Of a DNA stretch of 47,806 nucleotides, positions 25,319-34,855 are shown in pieces. This stretch comes from an uncultured SAR86 cluster bacterium (GTDB lineage: Bacteria; Pseudomonadota; Gammaproteobacteria; Magnimaribacterales; Magnimaribacteraceae), in assembly GCA_938048695.1 (NCBI GenBank), contig CALIUO010000001.1, forward strand, positions 1 through 47,806, in the 5' to 3' direction. A program made the translations under genes and the position numbers. Under the pieces are notes generated by a model, which was not told the origin of the DNA, ran no database searches, and saw only the letters and a list, made by a program, of their open reading frames with translations. The stretch's first letter is position 1; every line of letters starts with the position of its first letter.

Positions 25319-26338
25319 CTACATTTTAACTCTTTGCAGTTCATCAGAGAATAATAATTTAGGAGAATTTTCTTCTTCAGTAATGAACAGTACATATAAT
25401 CTATTTCTATTAGAATATTCAATAGCTTCATCTAACTGCATTGCATTAAGTGCGGTTGCCAAGGCATCGGCCATCATTGCATTTTCTGCTATAACTGAAA
25501 CTGATTTTTGGGAATAATTAGATGGGACTCCTGAGATGGTATCTATCGTATGACTTAATTTTTGATTCTCAAATACTCTTACGTTTCTGTAGTCACCCGA
25601 AGTTGCCAATGCAAATGAATTAAAATCAGATGATGAGAAAGCATACACAATTTTTTGTTGCTCCAAGGGATCTATAATTCCAGCTTTCCATGGTTGCTTT
25701 TTATATTTGAAGGTAGTGGCTCTAATTTCTCCGCCTATTTCAATAAAAAAACTCTTTAATTGTTTTTGTGTTACTAGAAAATCATAAGCTTTATCAATGG
25801 CAAACCCTTTTGCAATTGACGAGAAATCTAATGACACATCTCTAACTTTTTTTATAGATAAATTATTATCATCTAATATGATTGAGTCACATCCCACTTG
25901 AGAGGATAGATAATTTAACTCATCTTCAGTTGGTTTATTATCAACAGTATCAGGACCAAAACCCCATATGTTAACTAACTTTCCTATTGAAACATCATAC
26001 ACTCCGTTTGATTGATAGCACAAATCAATGGCGTAAGTTAAAACATCTAAAAAATCTCTAGAGACGGTTATCCATTTATCTATTTCAGCTTGATTAATTT
26101 GTGATATAGATGAATTAACTATGTAGGTAGACATCTCTTGATTTACATTTTCTAAAATATTTGAAACTTTAGAAAATGTATTTTGAGTATCTTCATCTGA
26201 ATACACAGCAAGACTATAGGAGGTTCCCATAATACTACCCTTGTATATTTGGACCTCTGATATTTCTTTATTCGAAAAGAAAATAAAGAAAATAATAAGA
26301 ATTATTGCTATAGAGAAAAGAAAGAACTTCTGATTCAA
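25319..26338 (-). CDS. apbE: FAD:protein FMN transferase ApbE
   Basis: ApbE attaches FMN by a phosphoester bond to threonines of NqrB and NqrC. The 339-residue protein has an N-terminal membrane anchor (FFLFSIAIILIIFFIFF) placing it outside the cytoplasm. Conserved segments are GTSYSLAVYS, YDVSIGKLVNIWGFGP, LDFSSIAKGFAIDKA, FIEIGGEIRA, and the metal-binding HTIDTISGVPS near the end. It follows nqrF directly and precedes nqrM, so the whole sodium pump and its maturation enzymes form one operon. Confidence 0.95.
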   Translation of the reverse strand: MNQKFFLFSIAIILIIFFIFFSNKEISEVQIYKGSIMGTSYSLAVYSDEDTQNTFSKVSNILENVNQEMSTYIVNSSISQINQAEIDKWITVSRDFLDVLTYAIDLCYQSNGVYDVSIGKLVNIWGFGPDTVDNKPTEDELNYLSSQVGCDSIILDDNNLSIKKVRDVSLDFSSIAKGFAIDKAYDFLVTQKQLKSFFIEIGGEIRATTFKYKKQPWKAGIIDPLEQQKIVYAFSSSDFNSFALATSGDYRNVRVFENQKLSHTIDTISGVPSNYSQKSVSVIAENAMMADALATALNAMQLDEAIEYSNRNRLYVLFITEEENSPKLLFSDELQRVKM

Positions 26339-27571
26339 CTAGCTTCCGAAGTCGTCAAATTTTATAGCTTCAGGTTCAACTCCTAGACTATCAAGCATAT
26401 CAAAGCAAGCACTCATCATTGGAGGTGGTCCGCACATATAATATTCACAATCTTCAGGTGCTGGATGATCTTTGAGATACTCATCATGAATTACTTGGTG
26501 AATAAATCCTGTATGCCCTTCCCAATTATCTTCTGGCAATGGATCAGACAAAGCCACATGCCATTCAAAGTTTTCATGTTCCTCGGCTAATTTGTCATAT
26601 TCATCTGTATAAAACATTTCTGTCAAGCTTCTGGCGCCATAGAAAAAAGTAATTTTTCTCTTAGAATTAAGTCTAAGTAATTGATCAAATATGTGAGATC
26701 TCATTGGAGCCATGCCTGCTCCGCCTCCAATGAATATCATCTCTGCATCTGTATCCTCTGCAAAAAATTCTCCAAACGGGCCAAATATTTTTAATTTATC
26801 TCCTGGCTTGAGATTAAATATATAAGAAGACATTTCGCCAGCTGGGAAATCGGTTCCTGGAGGAGGAGAAGCAATCCTGATATTAAATTTCATAATACCT
26901 TTCTCATTAGGGTAATTAGCCATCGAGTAAGCACGTATAACTGGCTCAAGTGTTTTAGAAGAATTTTCCCACACGCCAAATCTATCCCAGTCAGAATGAT
27001 ATTTTTCTTCTATATCGAAAGACTTATAACTTAATTCATAGGGAGGTATTTCCATTTGAACATAGCCACCTGCCTTAAATGCAACTTCTTCACCTTCTGG
27101 TAGCTTAAGAACTAATTCTTTAATAAATGTTGCGACATTTTCATTAGAAATAACCTCACATTCCCATTTTCTAGCTCCAAATACTTCATCTGGAACAACG
27201 ATTTCCATATTGTCTTTCACAGGAACTTGGCATGATAGTCTCCAACCTTCCTTTTTTTCTTTATTTGTAAAATGTGATTCTTCTGTGGGTAGGATTGATC
27301 CACCGCCGCTTATAACTTTGCATTTACATTGTGCGCAAGTACCACCGCCCCCACAAGCTGAAGATAGAAATAAGTTTTGAGCAGCTAACGTTTGAAGTAA
27401 TTTACCACCAGCCTCTACTTCTATGGATTTAGATTCTTCATTCATAGATATATTTACATTGCCGGAAGAGACCAAAAGCTTCCTAGCTCCCAAAATAACG
27501 AAAACCATCATATTTACAGCGATTGTAAATACGAGAACGCCAAGTACTATTTCATTCTGTAAAAAGCTCAT
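26339..27571 (-). CDS. nqrF: Na+-NQR subunit F (NADH dehydrogenase subunit)
   Basis: NqrF takes electrons from NADH to FAD and a 2Fe-2S centre. The start at 27571 ([11 protein letters not shown]) gives 410 residues, the family length; the frame extends further back but that part overlaps nqrE and is not conserved. After one membrane helix (about 7-28) comes the ferredoxin domain with C73, C79, C82 and C114 ([12 protein letters not shown]). RAYSMANYP binds [20 protein letters not shown] and CGPPPMM belong to the NADH domain. The last residues DDFGS are typical. One base separates it from nqrE. Confidence 0.97.
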   Translation of the reverse strand: MSFLQNEIVLGVLVFTIAVNMMVFVILGARKLLVSSGNVNISMNEESKSIEVEAGGKLLQTLAAQNLFLSSACGGGGTCAQCKCKVISGGGSILPTEESHFTNKEKKEGWRLSCQVPVKDNMEIVVPDEVFGARKWECEVISNENVATFIKELVLKLPEGEEVAFKAGGYVQMEIPPYELSYKSFDIEEKYHSDWDRFGVWENSSKTLEPVIRAYSMANYPNEKGIMKFNIRIASPPPGTDFPAGEMSSYIFNLKPGDKLKIFGPFGEFFAEDTDAEMIFIGGGAGMAPMRSHIFDQLLRLNSKRKITFFYGARSLTEMFYTDEYDKLAEEHENFEWHVALSDPLPEDNWEGHTGFIHQVIHDEYLKDHPAPEDCEYYMCGPPPMMSACFDMLDSLGVEPEAIKFDDFGS

Positions 27572-27572
27572 T

Positions 27573-28172
27573 TTATAAAGAAATACCTCCAAATGATAAA
27601 AAGCCAAAACACATAAGACCAACTGTTATAAAAGTAATACCAAGCCCCTGAAGTCCTTCAGGGATATCAGCATATTTCAATCGTTCGGTTATACCAGCTA
27701 AGGCGACTATAGCTAGAGCCCAGCCAGTTCCTGCTCCTAATCCATACACTATACTTTCTGAAAATATTAGATTTCTCTCGATAGAGAATAGAACTCCCCC
27801 TAAAATTGCGCAATTTACTGTTATTAGAGGAAGAAACACGCCCAAAGCATTGTACAAAGCAGGTATGTAGCGATCCAGAAACATCTCTAATATTTGAACT
27901 AGAGCAGCAATTATTCCTATGTAACAAATCAGACCTACGAAATGAAGATCAGATCCAGGGAAGAGTGCATCTTCTTTTAGAAAGTAATTAAAAATTAAAT
28001 TATTAATAGGTACGGCAAGACCAAGAACTACTATTACTGCAATTCCTAATCCAATGGCTGGTTGTATCCGTTTAGAAATAGCGAGAAAAGTACACATTCC
28101 TAGGAAGAAATTTATAGCAATATTCTCGATGAATACTGCTTTTATGAACATGCTTAAGTATGCTTCTAACAT
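27573..28172 (-). CDS. nqrE: Na+-NQR subunit E
   Basis: Integral membrane subunit with six helices. The ATG at 28172 ([17 protein letters not shown]) overlaps the nqrD stop by one base and has GAGG about eight bases upstream; a GTG one codon earlier is an alternative. The 199-residue protein keeps C27 ([10 protein letters not shown]) and C121 ([10 protein letters not shown]), which with two cysteines of NqrD hold the intramembrane iron centre. Confidence 0.96.
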   Translation of the reverse strand: MLEAYLSMFIKAVFIENIAINFFLGMCTFLAISKRIQPAIGLGIAVIVVLGLAVPINNLIFNYFLKEDALFPGSDLHFVGLICYIGIIAALVQILEMFLDRYIPALYNALGVFLPLITVNCAILGGVLFSIERNLIFSESIVYGLGAGTGWALAIVALAGITERLKYADIPEGLQGLGITFITVGLMCFGFLSFGGISL

Positions 28173-28840
28173 CACACAGCCCTCTTTTCGGCTTCCATAC
28201 TATTTTTTGAGATTTTAAATTCAGGCTCTTCTATCTGATCAGTTTTCCATTGCCTTAAAGCCCAGATTGTAAATCCAATTATAAAAAATGAACTTGCAGG
28301 AGTCAGGAAGAAATTATTAGCCATATACCAACCGCCGTTTGTGGTCAGTGGCATTATTTCTATGCCATAAAAAGTTCCTGCTCCGATAAATTCTCTTATT
28401 ACGGCAATAATAATGAGTATCACGGAATAGCCCAATCCATTTCCAAAACCATCTATTGCGCTCATAAGAGGTCCATTTTTCATAGCAAATGCCTCAGCTC
28501 TACCCATTACAATACAATTAGTTACGATTAGACCAACAAACACCGAAAGGGTCTTACTACTCTCATAATCGAATGCCTGAAGAACTTCATCTACAAGCAT
28601 TACCAAAGTGGCAATAATAGAGATCTGCACAATAATCCTTATATTTGTGGGTATGTGATTTCTAATCAGAGAAACAGAGAGGTTTGATAAAGTTACTACA
28701 GTTGTCAAAGCGACACACATAATTAACGTTATATAGAGGTTACCCGTTACGGCTAATGCAGAGCATATTCCCAAGATTTGCAGAGCAATAGGATTATCAT
28801 TAAAAATAGGATTTAAAAGTACTTCTTTTGCTTTAGACAT
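28172..28840 (-). CDS. nqrD: Na+-NQR subunit D
   Basis: Membrane subunit, inverted structural partner of NqrE. The 222-residue protein contains the family segments [25 protein letters not shown] and [19 protein letters not shown] with the iron-binding cysteines C26 and C109. The C-terminal cytoplasmic tail is charged. The start overlaps the end of nqrC by eight bases. Confidence 0.96.
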   Translation of the reverse strand: MSKAKEVLLNPIFNDNPIALQILGICSALAVTGNLYITLIMCVALTTVVTLSNLSVSLIRNHIPTNIRIIVQISIIATLVMLVDEVLQAFDYESSKTLSVFVGLIVTNCIVMGRAEAFAMKNGPLMSAIDGFGNGLGYSVILIIIAVIREFIGAGTFYGIEIMPLTTNGGWYMANNFFLTPASSFFIIGFTIWALRQWKTDQIEEPEFKISKNSMEAEKRAV

Positions 28841-29615
28841 CTTTTAACTCCTTATTTTTCAATTGAGAAATTAGCGGTCCATAACCCATATCTCCCAACC
28901 AAAAAGAAAGTAAATTAGTAACACCGTTACTAGTGATAGTTGCACCAGATAATCCATCAACCTGGTACTTAGAATTAATGGAAGATTTATCTACTGATCC
29001 CTTAATAACAGATATTAGCACTTCACCGGACTCAGAAAAGATTTCTTTACCTTTCCATATAGCTTTCCATCTGGGATTAACGATTTCTCCACCGAGTCCA
29101 GGAGTTTCTATATGTTCAAAAAATTCTAATCCAATAATTGTCTGAAAATCTGGTTCGAGAGCTAAGTAGCCTTTCATTGTTCCCCAAAGGCCGTATCCTC
29201 TTACAGGAAGAATAATGGCATTAAGTTTATCCTGTTCATAATGCAGGAAAACTGTTTGAAAGTTCTCTCTTCTCTTGATTAAAGCAACATCATTTTCTGA
29301 AGAGAGCTCAATGGAGGTTGATGGATTTCTAGAGAAAGCTCCTTCATCATAGTCTTCAAGTTTAATACTGGAATCAAATAAACCAGTATCAAGATCAACT
29401 ATACGAGCATCTATGGATTTAAATTGTTCCGTAACATTAGTCGATTCATTAAGTAGTCCAGCTGCTGACAAGATTTTACTCTGTTGATCCAATGTTTTAT
29501 TTGCTTCTTGCAAGTCTCTTAGTTCAACCGCAGAAAAAGAAATTAAAGCTGAGCAAACAAGGCAGAGAGAGACTGCAACTATAAGTGTTTTTTTGATGGT
29601 ATCGTTATTATTCAT
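28833..29615 (-). CDS. nqrC: Na+-NQR subunit C (covalent FMN)
   Basis: NqrC has one N-terminal membrane helix (about 8-30) and an external FMN-binding domain. The 260-residue protein carries the standard flavinylation motif DGLSGATIT, where T226 is the expected FMN-bearing residue, and the conserved ETPGLGGEI-like segment ([15 protein letters not shown]). Start overlaps the nqrB stop (ATGA). Confidence 0.97.
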   Translation of the reverse strand: MNNNDTIKKTLIVAVSLCLVCSALISFSAVELRDLQEANKTLDQQSKILSAAGLLNESTNVTEQFKSIDARIVDLDTGLFDSSIKLEDYDEGAFSRNPSTSIELSSENDVALIKRRENFQTVFLHYEQDKLNAIILPVRGYGLWGTMKGYLALEPDFQTIIGLEFFEHIETPGLGGEIVNPRWKAIWKGKEIFSESGEVLISVIKGSVDKSSINSKYQVDGLSGATITSNGVTNLLSFWLGDMGYGPLISQLKNKELKDV

Positions 29616-30820
29616 TGAGCCACCCTCTTTAATCTTTGTTTAATATTTCTTTCTTGAACGAAATGATCAATTAAAGGAGCAAATAGATTTGCGAACAAAA
29701 TTGCCAACATCATTCCTTCCGGATAAGCAGGATTAACTACTCTAATCAATACAACCATCACACCAATTAAAATACCGTAATACCATCTGCCTAAATTTGT
29801 ATGAGAACCTGAAACAGGCTCAACTGCCATGAAGGTTAATCCAAATGCAAAACCACCAATTACCAAGTGCCAGTGAAAAGGCAATGAAAACATCGGATTA
29901 GTCTCTGAGCCTATGAAATTGAATAGTTCAGAGGTTAAGAAAGTACCCAATAAAACTCCTGCAATAATCCTCCAAGAAGCTACACGGGTGTACAGCAAAA
30001 TTGCAAGACCAAGAAGAATAAATAAGGTGGAGGTTTCACCAATAGACCCAGGTATTGATCCAAAGAAAGCTTCACTCCAGCTATATTGAGACTGAATACC
30101 TTCAAGCCCCTCTTGCGCTCCAATTCCTAAGATGGTCGGTGAACTGTAGCCATCGACAGCAACCCAAACCGAATCTCCTGACCAGTTTACTGGGTAAGCA
30201 AAATACAAAAATGCACGACCAGCTAGAGCAGGGTTTAAGAAATTTTTACCTGTTCCGCCAAATATTTCTTTGGCCACAACGATACCGAAACTTATACCTA
30301 ATGCAACCTGCCAGAGAGGTGCATCGGGAGGACAACATAAAGCGAATAGTACAGTTGTAACGAACGCACCTTCATTAATTTCATGACCTCTAACAACAGC
30401 AAAAACGACTTCCCATAATATGCCAACAATAAAAGTAACTAAATATATCGGTATAAAATAACAAGCACCAAACCATAGACAATCGAGGATACTCTTAGAA
30501 TCATAATTACAAAGTAAATCTATGAAGAAAAAATGCCAATCATCTTTATCAATAGATCCAATTTGCTCAAATGCTACCAGAGACTGATAACCTAAGTTGT
30601 ACATTCCGTAGAACATAGCTGGAAAGGTTGCCATCCAAACGACAACCATAACCTTTTGAAGATCTATGCTATCTCTTATATGGACTGAACCAAAAGTTCT
30701 TTTATCTGATGAATAAAATAGATTTTCAAATACATCATAAATAGGAAAGTACTTCTCTAACGAGCCTCCGGAGGTGAATTTTGGCTTTAGGGAGTCTAAA
30801 TATTTTCTTAAAGGCTTCAT
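29612..30820 (-). CDS. nqrB: Na+-NQR subunit B (covalent FMN)
   Basis: NqrB is the main membrane subunit; it carries covalent FMN, riboflavin and the quinone and sodium paths. The 402-residue protein has the family motifs [46 protein letters not shown] and [12 protein letters not shown]. The flavinylation site reads DGYSSPT (223-229) instead of the usual DG-x-SGAT; threonine T229 is kept. The start follows directly on the nqrA stop. Roughly ten hydrophobic segments are present, as expected. Confidence 0.96.
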   Translation of the reverse strand: MKPLRKYLDSLKPKFTSGGSLEKYFPIYDVFENLFYSSDKRTFGSVHIRDSIDLQKVMVVVWMATFPAMFYGMYNLGYQSLVAFEQIGSIDKDDWHFFFIDLLCNYDSKSILDCLWFGACYFIPIYLVTFIVGILWEVVFAVVRGHEINEGAFVTTVLFALCCPPDAPLWQVALGISFGIVVAKEIFGGTGKNFLNPALAGRAFLYFAYPVNWSGDSVWVAVDGYSSPTILGIGAQEGLEGIQSQYSWSEAFFGSIPGSIGETSTLFILLGLAILLYTRVASWRIIAGVLLGTFLTSELFNFIGSETNPMFSLPFHWHLVIGGFAFGLTFMAVEPVSGSHTNLGRWYYGILIGVMVVLIRVVNPAYPEGMMLAILFANLFAPLIDHFVQERNIKQRLKRVAQ

Positions 30821-32173
30821 CTACCCCTCCACCTCTATTTTATTTAGACCTGCTCTTAATAAAGATCCAAAGTCATATTTTCCAGGACATACATAACTAC
30901 AGAGTGAAAGGTCTTCTTCGTCCAACTCCAACCCACCAAGATCTTGTATTTTTTCAGTATCCATAAGAACAACGTTTCGAAGTAGCATTGCCGGAAGCAT
31001 ATTTAAAGGAAGAACTTCTTCATAAACCCCTATGGGTACAATTGGACGATCTGAACCATTCATCAAGGCCTTAAATTTAAAAATCTTTTTGGGGAATAAG
31101 GAAGATAAAAACAAAGGGATTTTTGAGAATTTTCTTGGACCAGGTGTCAACCAATTCATAAATTCTCTATCTTTTGAGTTTGGTTCAGCAATTACAGATA
31201 TTTGATTGTGATATCTTCCAAGATAAGCATACGAGCCGATTGCTTCTCTTCCAGATATTACAGAGCCAGAAATAATTCTATTTTCTCTTTGAGTCAACTC
31301 ACCTGCAGTAAGTTCATCTGTGCAAGCACCGAGCCTAGTTTTGATATATCTTGGTTCGTTTACTTGCGGACCAGAAAGAGCAATGACTCTTTCCGTAGAC
31401 ACGTACCCGGTTTTGAACAAAGAGCCTATTGCCATCAAATCTTGATAACCGATGGTCCAGTTCACGTTAGTTAATGAGGCAGGAGAAATATAGTGCATAT
31501 GTGTTCCTACCAAACCAGCAGGATGAGGACCCGAGAATCTGTGTTTTTTTACTTGTTCGTCTTCAATTATTTCAAGGGATGAATTTTCCGATACCGATAT
31601 ATGTATGGGACAATCAATTAATCGTTTTAAAACTGAAATACCAAAATTAAAATCTTCTAGACGAAGATTTACTATTTTTTCAGGATCAGGGCTTAAGGGT
31701 TCAGTATCCAAAACTGAAATAAAAACATTTGAAGGTGATGAATCTACAGTGGGTATCTTACTATAAGGTCTTGTTCTAAAAGCAGCCCACATACCTGAAG
31801 TGATTAATTGATGTCTTACAGACTCCGAGGTACCTGATACAAGCTCTTCAGCAGTAAAGCTTTTAAATTCTTCTGCTTTTTCTTCTGCTTCAACTTCTAT
31901 AACAATAGATTGTAAAGCTCTTCTATCACCTCTATTGATGGCCTCGATCTTTCCGCCTGCGGGTGAAGTGATTAACACGCCTGGATTTTTTTTGTCCTCA
32001 AACAGAGGTTGACCTAATGAAACCGAGTCGCCCTCTTCAACTAGCATGGTTGGTTTCATGCCTACGTAGTCGTTACCGAGAACAGCAACTGATCTACTTT
32101 TTTTAGAGTCAACTATGTCTTCGGCAGGTGTGCCGTATATGGGTATATCTAAACCTTTTTTTATTCTAATCAT
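30821..32173 (-). CDS. nqrA: Na+-NQR subunit A
   Basis: NqrA is the peripheral cytoplasmic subunit linked to quinone reduction. The 450-residue protein begins MIRIKKGLDIPIYG and has VAVLGNDYVGMKPTM, SPAGGKIEAINRGDRRALQS and MWAAFRTRPYSKIP, all typical. The C-terminal CSYVCPGKYDFG is conserved. First gene of the operon; a strong AGGGA touches its ATG. Confidence 0.97.
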   Translation of the reverse strand: MIRIKKGLDIPIYGTPAEDIVDSKKSRSVAVLGNDYVGMKPTMLVEEGDSVSLGQPLFEDKKNPGVLITSPAGGKIEAINRGDRRALQSIVIEVEAEEKAEEFKSFTAEELVSGTSESVRHQLITSGMWAAFRTRPYSKIPTVDSSPSNVFISVLDTEPLSPDPEKIVNLRLEDFNFGISVLKRLIDCPIHISVSENSSLEIIEDEQVKKHRFSGPHPAGLVGTHMHYISPASLTNVNWTIGYQDLMAIGSLFKTGYVSTERVIALSGPQVNEPRYIKTRLGACTDELTAGELTQRENRIISGSVISGREAIGSYAYLGRYHNQISVIAEPNSKDREFMNWLTPGPRKFSKIPLFLSSLFPKKIFKFKALMNGSDRPIVPIGVYEEVLPLNMLPAMLLRNVVLMDTEKIQDLGGLELDEEDLSLCSYVCPGKYDFGSLLRAGLNKIEVEG

Positions 32174-32223
32174 TCCCTATCTGATATATGGGAAAAGTAC
32201 CCCGTGAGCGCGTGGGTATTATA
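32174..32223 (-). promoter_or_regulatory. nqr operon promoter and leader with hairpins
   Basis: On the minus strand, TATAAT (32223-32218) is followed by a GC-rich hairpin, TACCC with GGGTA (32217-32197), unusual in this AT-rich DNA, and then CTTTTCCC. Next to the nqrA ATG, TTCCC (32194-32190) can pair with GGGAA (32178-32174), which contains the ribosome-binding site. The first hairpin may also help end the gap transcript. No clear -35 box was found. Confidence 0.4.
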
Positions 32224-32243
32224 ATGATCTGTGTGTTATTTTG

Positions 32244-33725
32244 CTAGGAAGTTTCACTAAAATTTGGATATCTTTGGTATGTCAAACCAACCATCTCTTT
32301 TGCTAATCCTAGCAATTGTGCAGTGTATCCATATTCATTGTCATACCAAACATACAGAACGCATTTATCTCCGTTAACAATTGTTGCTGCCGAATCAATT
32401 ATCCCAGCATGTCTATCGCCAACGAAGTCTGTAGAAACAACTTCAGGAGAGTTGGTGAAGCCTATTTGTTCTTTGAGATCTGAATGAAAAGCTTTCTGTC
32501 GTAGGAAATCATTGAGTTCTTCAACAGTGATGTCACGCCCTAACTGTAAATTCATTATTGCGAGAGAGACATTAGGTGTTGGGACTCTAACTGCATTTGC
32601 TGTAAGTTTGCCTATAAGCTCAGGTAATACCTGACCTACTGCTTTACCGGCCCCTGTTTCAGTTATAACCATATTCAAAGCAGCACTTCTGCCTCTTCTT
32701 TCTTTCTTATGAAAATTATCAATGAGGTTTTGATCGTTTGTATAGGAATGAACACTCTCTATATGACCAGCAAGAATATTAAATTCATCATTGAGAACTT
32801 TGAGAGTTGGAACAATCGCATTTGTTGTGCAAGAGGCTGCCCCTAGAATATCGTCATTATCAATAATTTCGTTATTTATTCCATGAACGATATTTTTAAT
32901 ACCGTCTTTAGTAGGAGCCGTTAGAAGTACCTTAGACACACCTTTACAAGCAAGGTGAGTGCCTAATCCTTCTTCATTTCTCCAAACACCGGTATTATCA
33001 ATTAATAGAGCATTATTTATTCCGTAATCTGTGTAATCTATATCAGATGGATTGCTTGCATAAATAACCTTTACTTCGTTTCCGTTGATAATGAGTTTAT
33101 CTTCTTCTTCTATTACTCGGACTGTTCCTTTAAATGGACCGTGAACAGAATCTGTTCTCATAAGATTAGCTCTTTTTATCAAATCACCTTCTACTGCTTT
33201 TCTGACTACTATGGCTCGAAGCCTTAAATTGTCTCCTCCACCTGAATCTTCAATCAACATTCTAGTAAGAAGACGTCCTATACGACCAAATCCATATAGA
33301 ACAACATCCTGTGCAGTTTCAAGTATTGATCCCTTGGTGCCAATAAGATCATTTACTGCTTCTTTAACAAAATCATCGATTGATAGTCCTTTATCCTCGA
33401 ACAGATAGGCTGCAGCGATAATACCTATATCTACTTCAGCAGGACCTAACTCGAGTTCACTTAATGCCACAATTACTTGATAGGTCTCAAACTCACTCAA
33501 TTCATTATTTTCTGTCTCTCTAACAAACCTATGTGCGTTCATTATTTCTGAGACCGAAAGATTAACTAAGGGTTTTCCGTATAGAAGAAGATGAACATTA
33601 TCTCTGTAAATACGACCGATCATCGGAAGCATTTCTTCTGCTAAAGCTTGTCTATATTGAAAGTCACCAAAAGGATCTTTCGGAAGTTCTGGTCGAATCC
33701 TTTTATCGGGTTGTTCTTTTTTCAT
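32244..33725 (-). CDS. gap: Long-form glyceraldehyde-3-phosphate dehydrogenase
   Basis: The 493-residue protein has a standard GAPDH from about residue 140 on: NAD motif VVLYGFGRIGRLL (145-150), TGVWRN, and the catalytic cysteine C299 in GAASCTTNAIVPTLKVL, ending with WYDNEYGYTAQLLGL. It carries an N-terminal extension of about 140 mostly helical residues without recognisable motif. This long type occurs in Pseudomonas and other gammaproteobacteria, beside nqr and mfd. VRTPNVSLAIMNLQL and SVHSYTNDQNL are in place. It directly abuts an acyl-CoA dehydrogenase gene upstream. Whether it works in the glycolytic or gluconeogenic direction is not shown. Confidence 0.93.
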   Translation of the reverse strand: MKKEQPDKRIRPELPKDPFGDFQYRQALAEEMLPMIGRIYRDNVHLLLYGKPLVNLSVSEIMNAHRFVRETENNELSEFETYQVIVALSELELGPAEVDIGIIAAAYLFEDKGLSIDDFVKEAVNDLIGTKGSILETAQDVVLYGFGRIGRLLTRMLIEDSGGGDNLRLRAIVVRKAVEGDLIKRANLMRTDSVHGPFKGTVRVIEEEDKLIINGNEVKVIYASNPSDIDYTDYGINNALLIDNTGVWRNEEGLGTHLACKGVSKVLLTAPTKDGIKNIVHGINNEIIDNDDILGAASCTTNAIVPTLKVLNDEFNILAGHIESVHSYTNDQNLIDNFHKKERRGRSAALNMVITETGAGKAVGQVLPELIGKLTANAVRVPTPNVSLAIMNLQLGRDITVEELNDFLRQKAFHSDLKEQIGFTNSPEVVSTDFVGDRHAGIIDSAATIVNGDKCVLYVWYDNEYGYTAQLLGLAKEMVGLTYQRYPNFSETS

Positions 33726-34853
33726 TTATAAGGATGTGTATTTTTTTAAATGGTAATCCGTATTACCGAATATCGTTCCAACTGTTGTTAGCCTTTTGAA
33801 GTAATGACCTACATTCAATTCATCAGTTACACCCATACCACCATGAAGCTGAACGGCTTGTTGACCGATAAATTTGCCTGCCTTACCAACTTGATATTTA
33901 AGACCTGATATGGCTTTTTTTGCATCTTCAGCTCCTTCTTCGTGTTTCATGGTTGCCATGTACAAGAGAGACTTGCATTGTTCATATTCCATGAACATAT
34001 CTACCATTCTGTGTTGAAGAACTTGGAATTTACCTATGGCAGTTCCAAATTGTTCTCTGGTTTTTGTATATTCAACAGTAGTTTTGTATAGAACCTCCAT
34101 GGCACCAACAGCCTCCGCAGATATAGCTAATATTGCTTTATCAATCGCTGAATCAAGGATTGCAAAACCTTTATCTTGATCTCCTATCAAGCTACTTTTT
34201 GATACAGATACATTTTCTAATGTAAGGTCAGACGCCCTTCTTCCATCAACTGTTTTATAATTTGTTTTATTCAGGCCGTCACTATTTGCATCAACAATAA
34301 ATAGGGATATTCCACTTTCATCTAGCTGTGCGCCTGAGGTTCTTGCTGAAATTATAATCTTATCTGCAGAAGGTCCGTTCATAACAACTGACTTATAACC
34401 GTTTAAAATGAAGCTATCACCATCTGATTTTGCTTCCGTAACTACATCAGAAAGATTGAATCTACTTTGAGGTTCTGCATAAGCTAGAGCTAAATGCATC
34501 TCACCTGATATTGCAGGTTCTAGAACAGAAGATTTTTGCTCATCAGAGCCATGATCATCTATTAACCCTCCTGACATAATGACAGTCTCAAGAAATGGTT
34601 CAACTACCAATCCTTTACCAAAAGCCTCCATGATTAACATTGATTCGATTGAAGAACCACCAAATCCTCCGCTATCCTCAGATACACAGATGCCTAGCCA
34701 GCCAAGATCAGCAAATTTCTTCCAATTGTCTTCACCAAAACCTAAATCAGAATTAGACAAAGCTTGTCTGGTCTCCCAGTCATATTCCTTTTGTACGAAC
34801 TGATCGACTTGATCTTGAATGAGAGACTGCTCTTCGTTGAATGTAAAATCCAT
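33726..34853 (-). CDS. Acyl-CoA dehydrogenase, small-subunit type (PimD-like)
   Basis: The 375-residue protein belongs to the acyl-CoA dehydrogenase superfamily: MDFTFNEEQSLIQDQVDQF, DLGWLGICVSEDSGGFGG, TREQFGTAIGKFQVLQHRMVDM and QLHGGMGVTDELNVGHYFKRL. The FAD-proximal segment, usually like TEPxxGSD, reads AYAEPQSRFNLSDV here, so flavin contacts are probably altered. It resembles the small subunit of pimeloyl-CoA-type heteromeric dehydrogenases. The larger partner lies two bases upstream in the same operon. Likely works with ETF (etfAB at the window end). Confidence 0.88.
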   Translation of the reverse strand: MDFTFNEEQSLIQDQVDQFVQKEYDWETRQALSNSDLGFGEDNWKKFADLGWLGICVSEDSGGFGGSSIESMLIMEAFGKGLVVEPFLETVIMSGGLIDDHGSDEQKSSVLEPAISGEMHLALAYAEPQSRFNLSDVVTEAKSDGDSFILNGYKSVVMNGPSADKIIISARTSGAQLDESGISLFIVDANSDGLNKTNYKTVDGRRASDLTLENVSVSKSSLIGDQDKGFAILDSAIDKAILAISAEAVGAMEVLYKTTVEYTKTREQFGTAIGKFQVLQHRMVDMFMEYEQCKSLLYMATMKHEEGAEDAKKAISGLKYQVGKAGKFIGQQAVQLHGGMGVTDELNVGHYFKRLTTVGTIFGNTDYHLKKYTSL

Positions 34854-34855
34854 AT

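Noticed and set aside
27572-27622. Upstream start of nqrF
   Set aside because: The extra 17 residues overlap nqrE codons and lie outside the conserved NqrF N-terminus, which starts MSFLQNEI at 27571.
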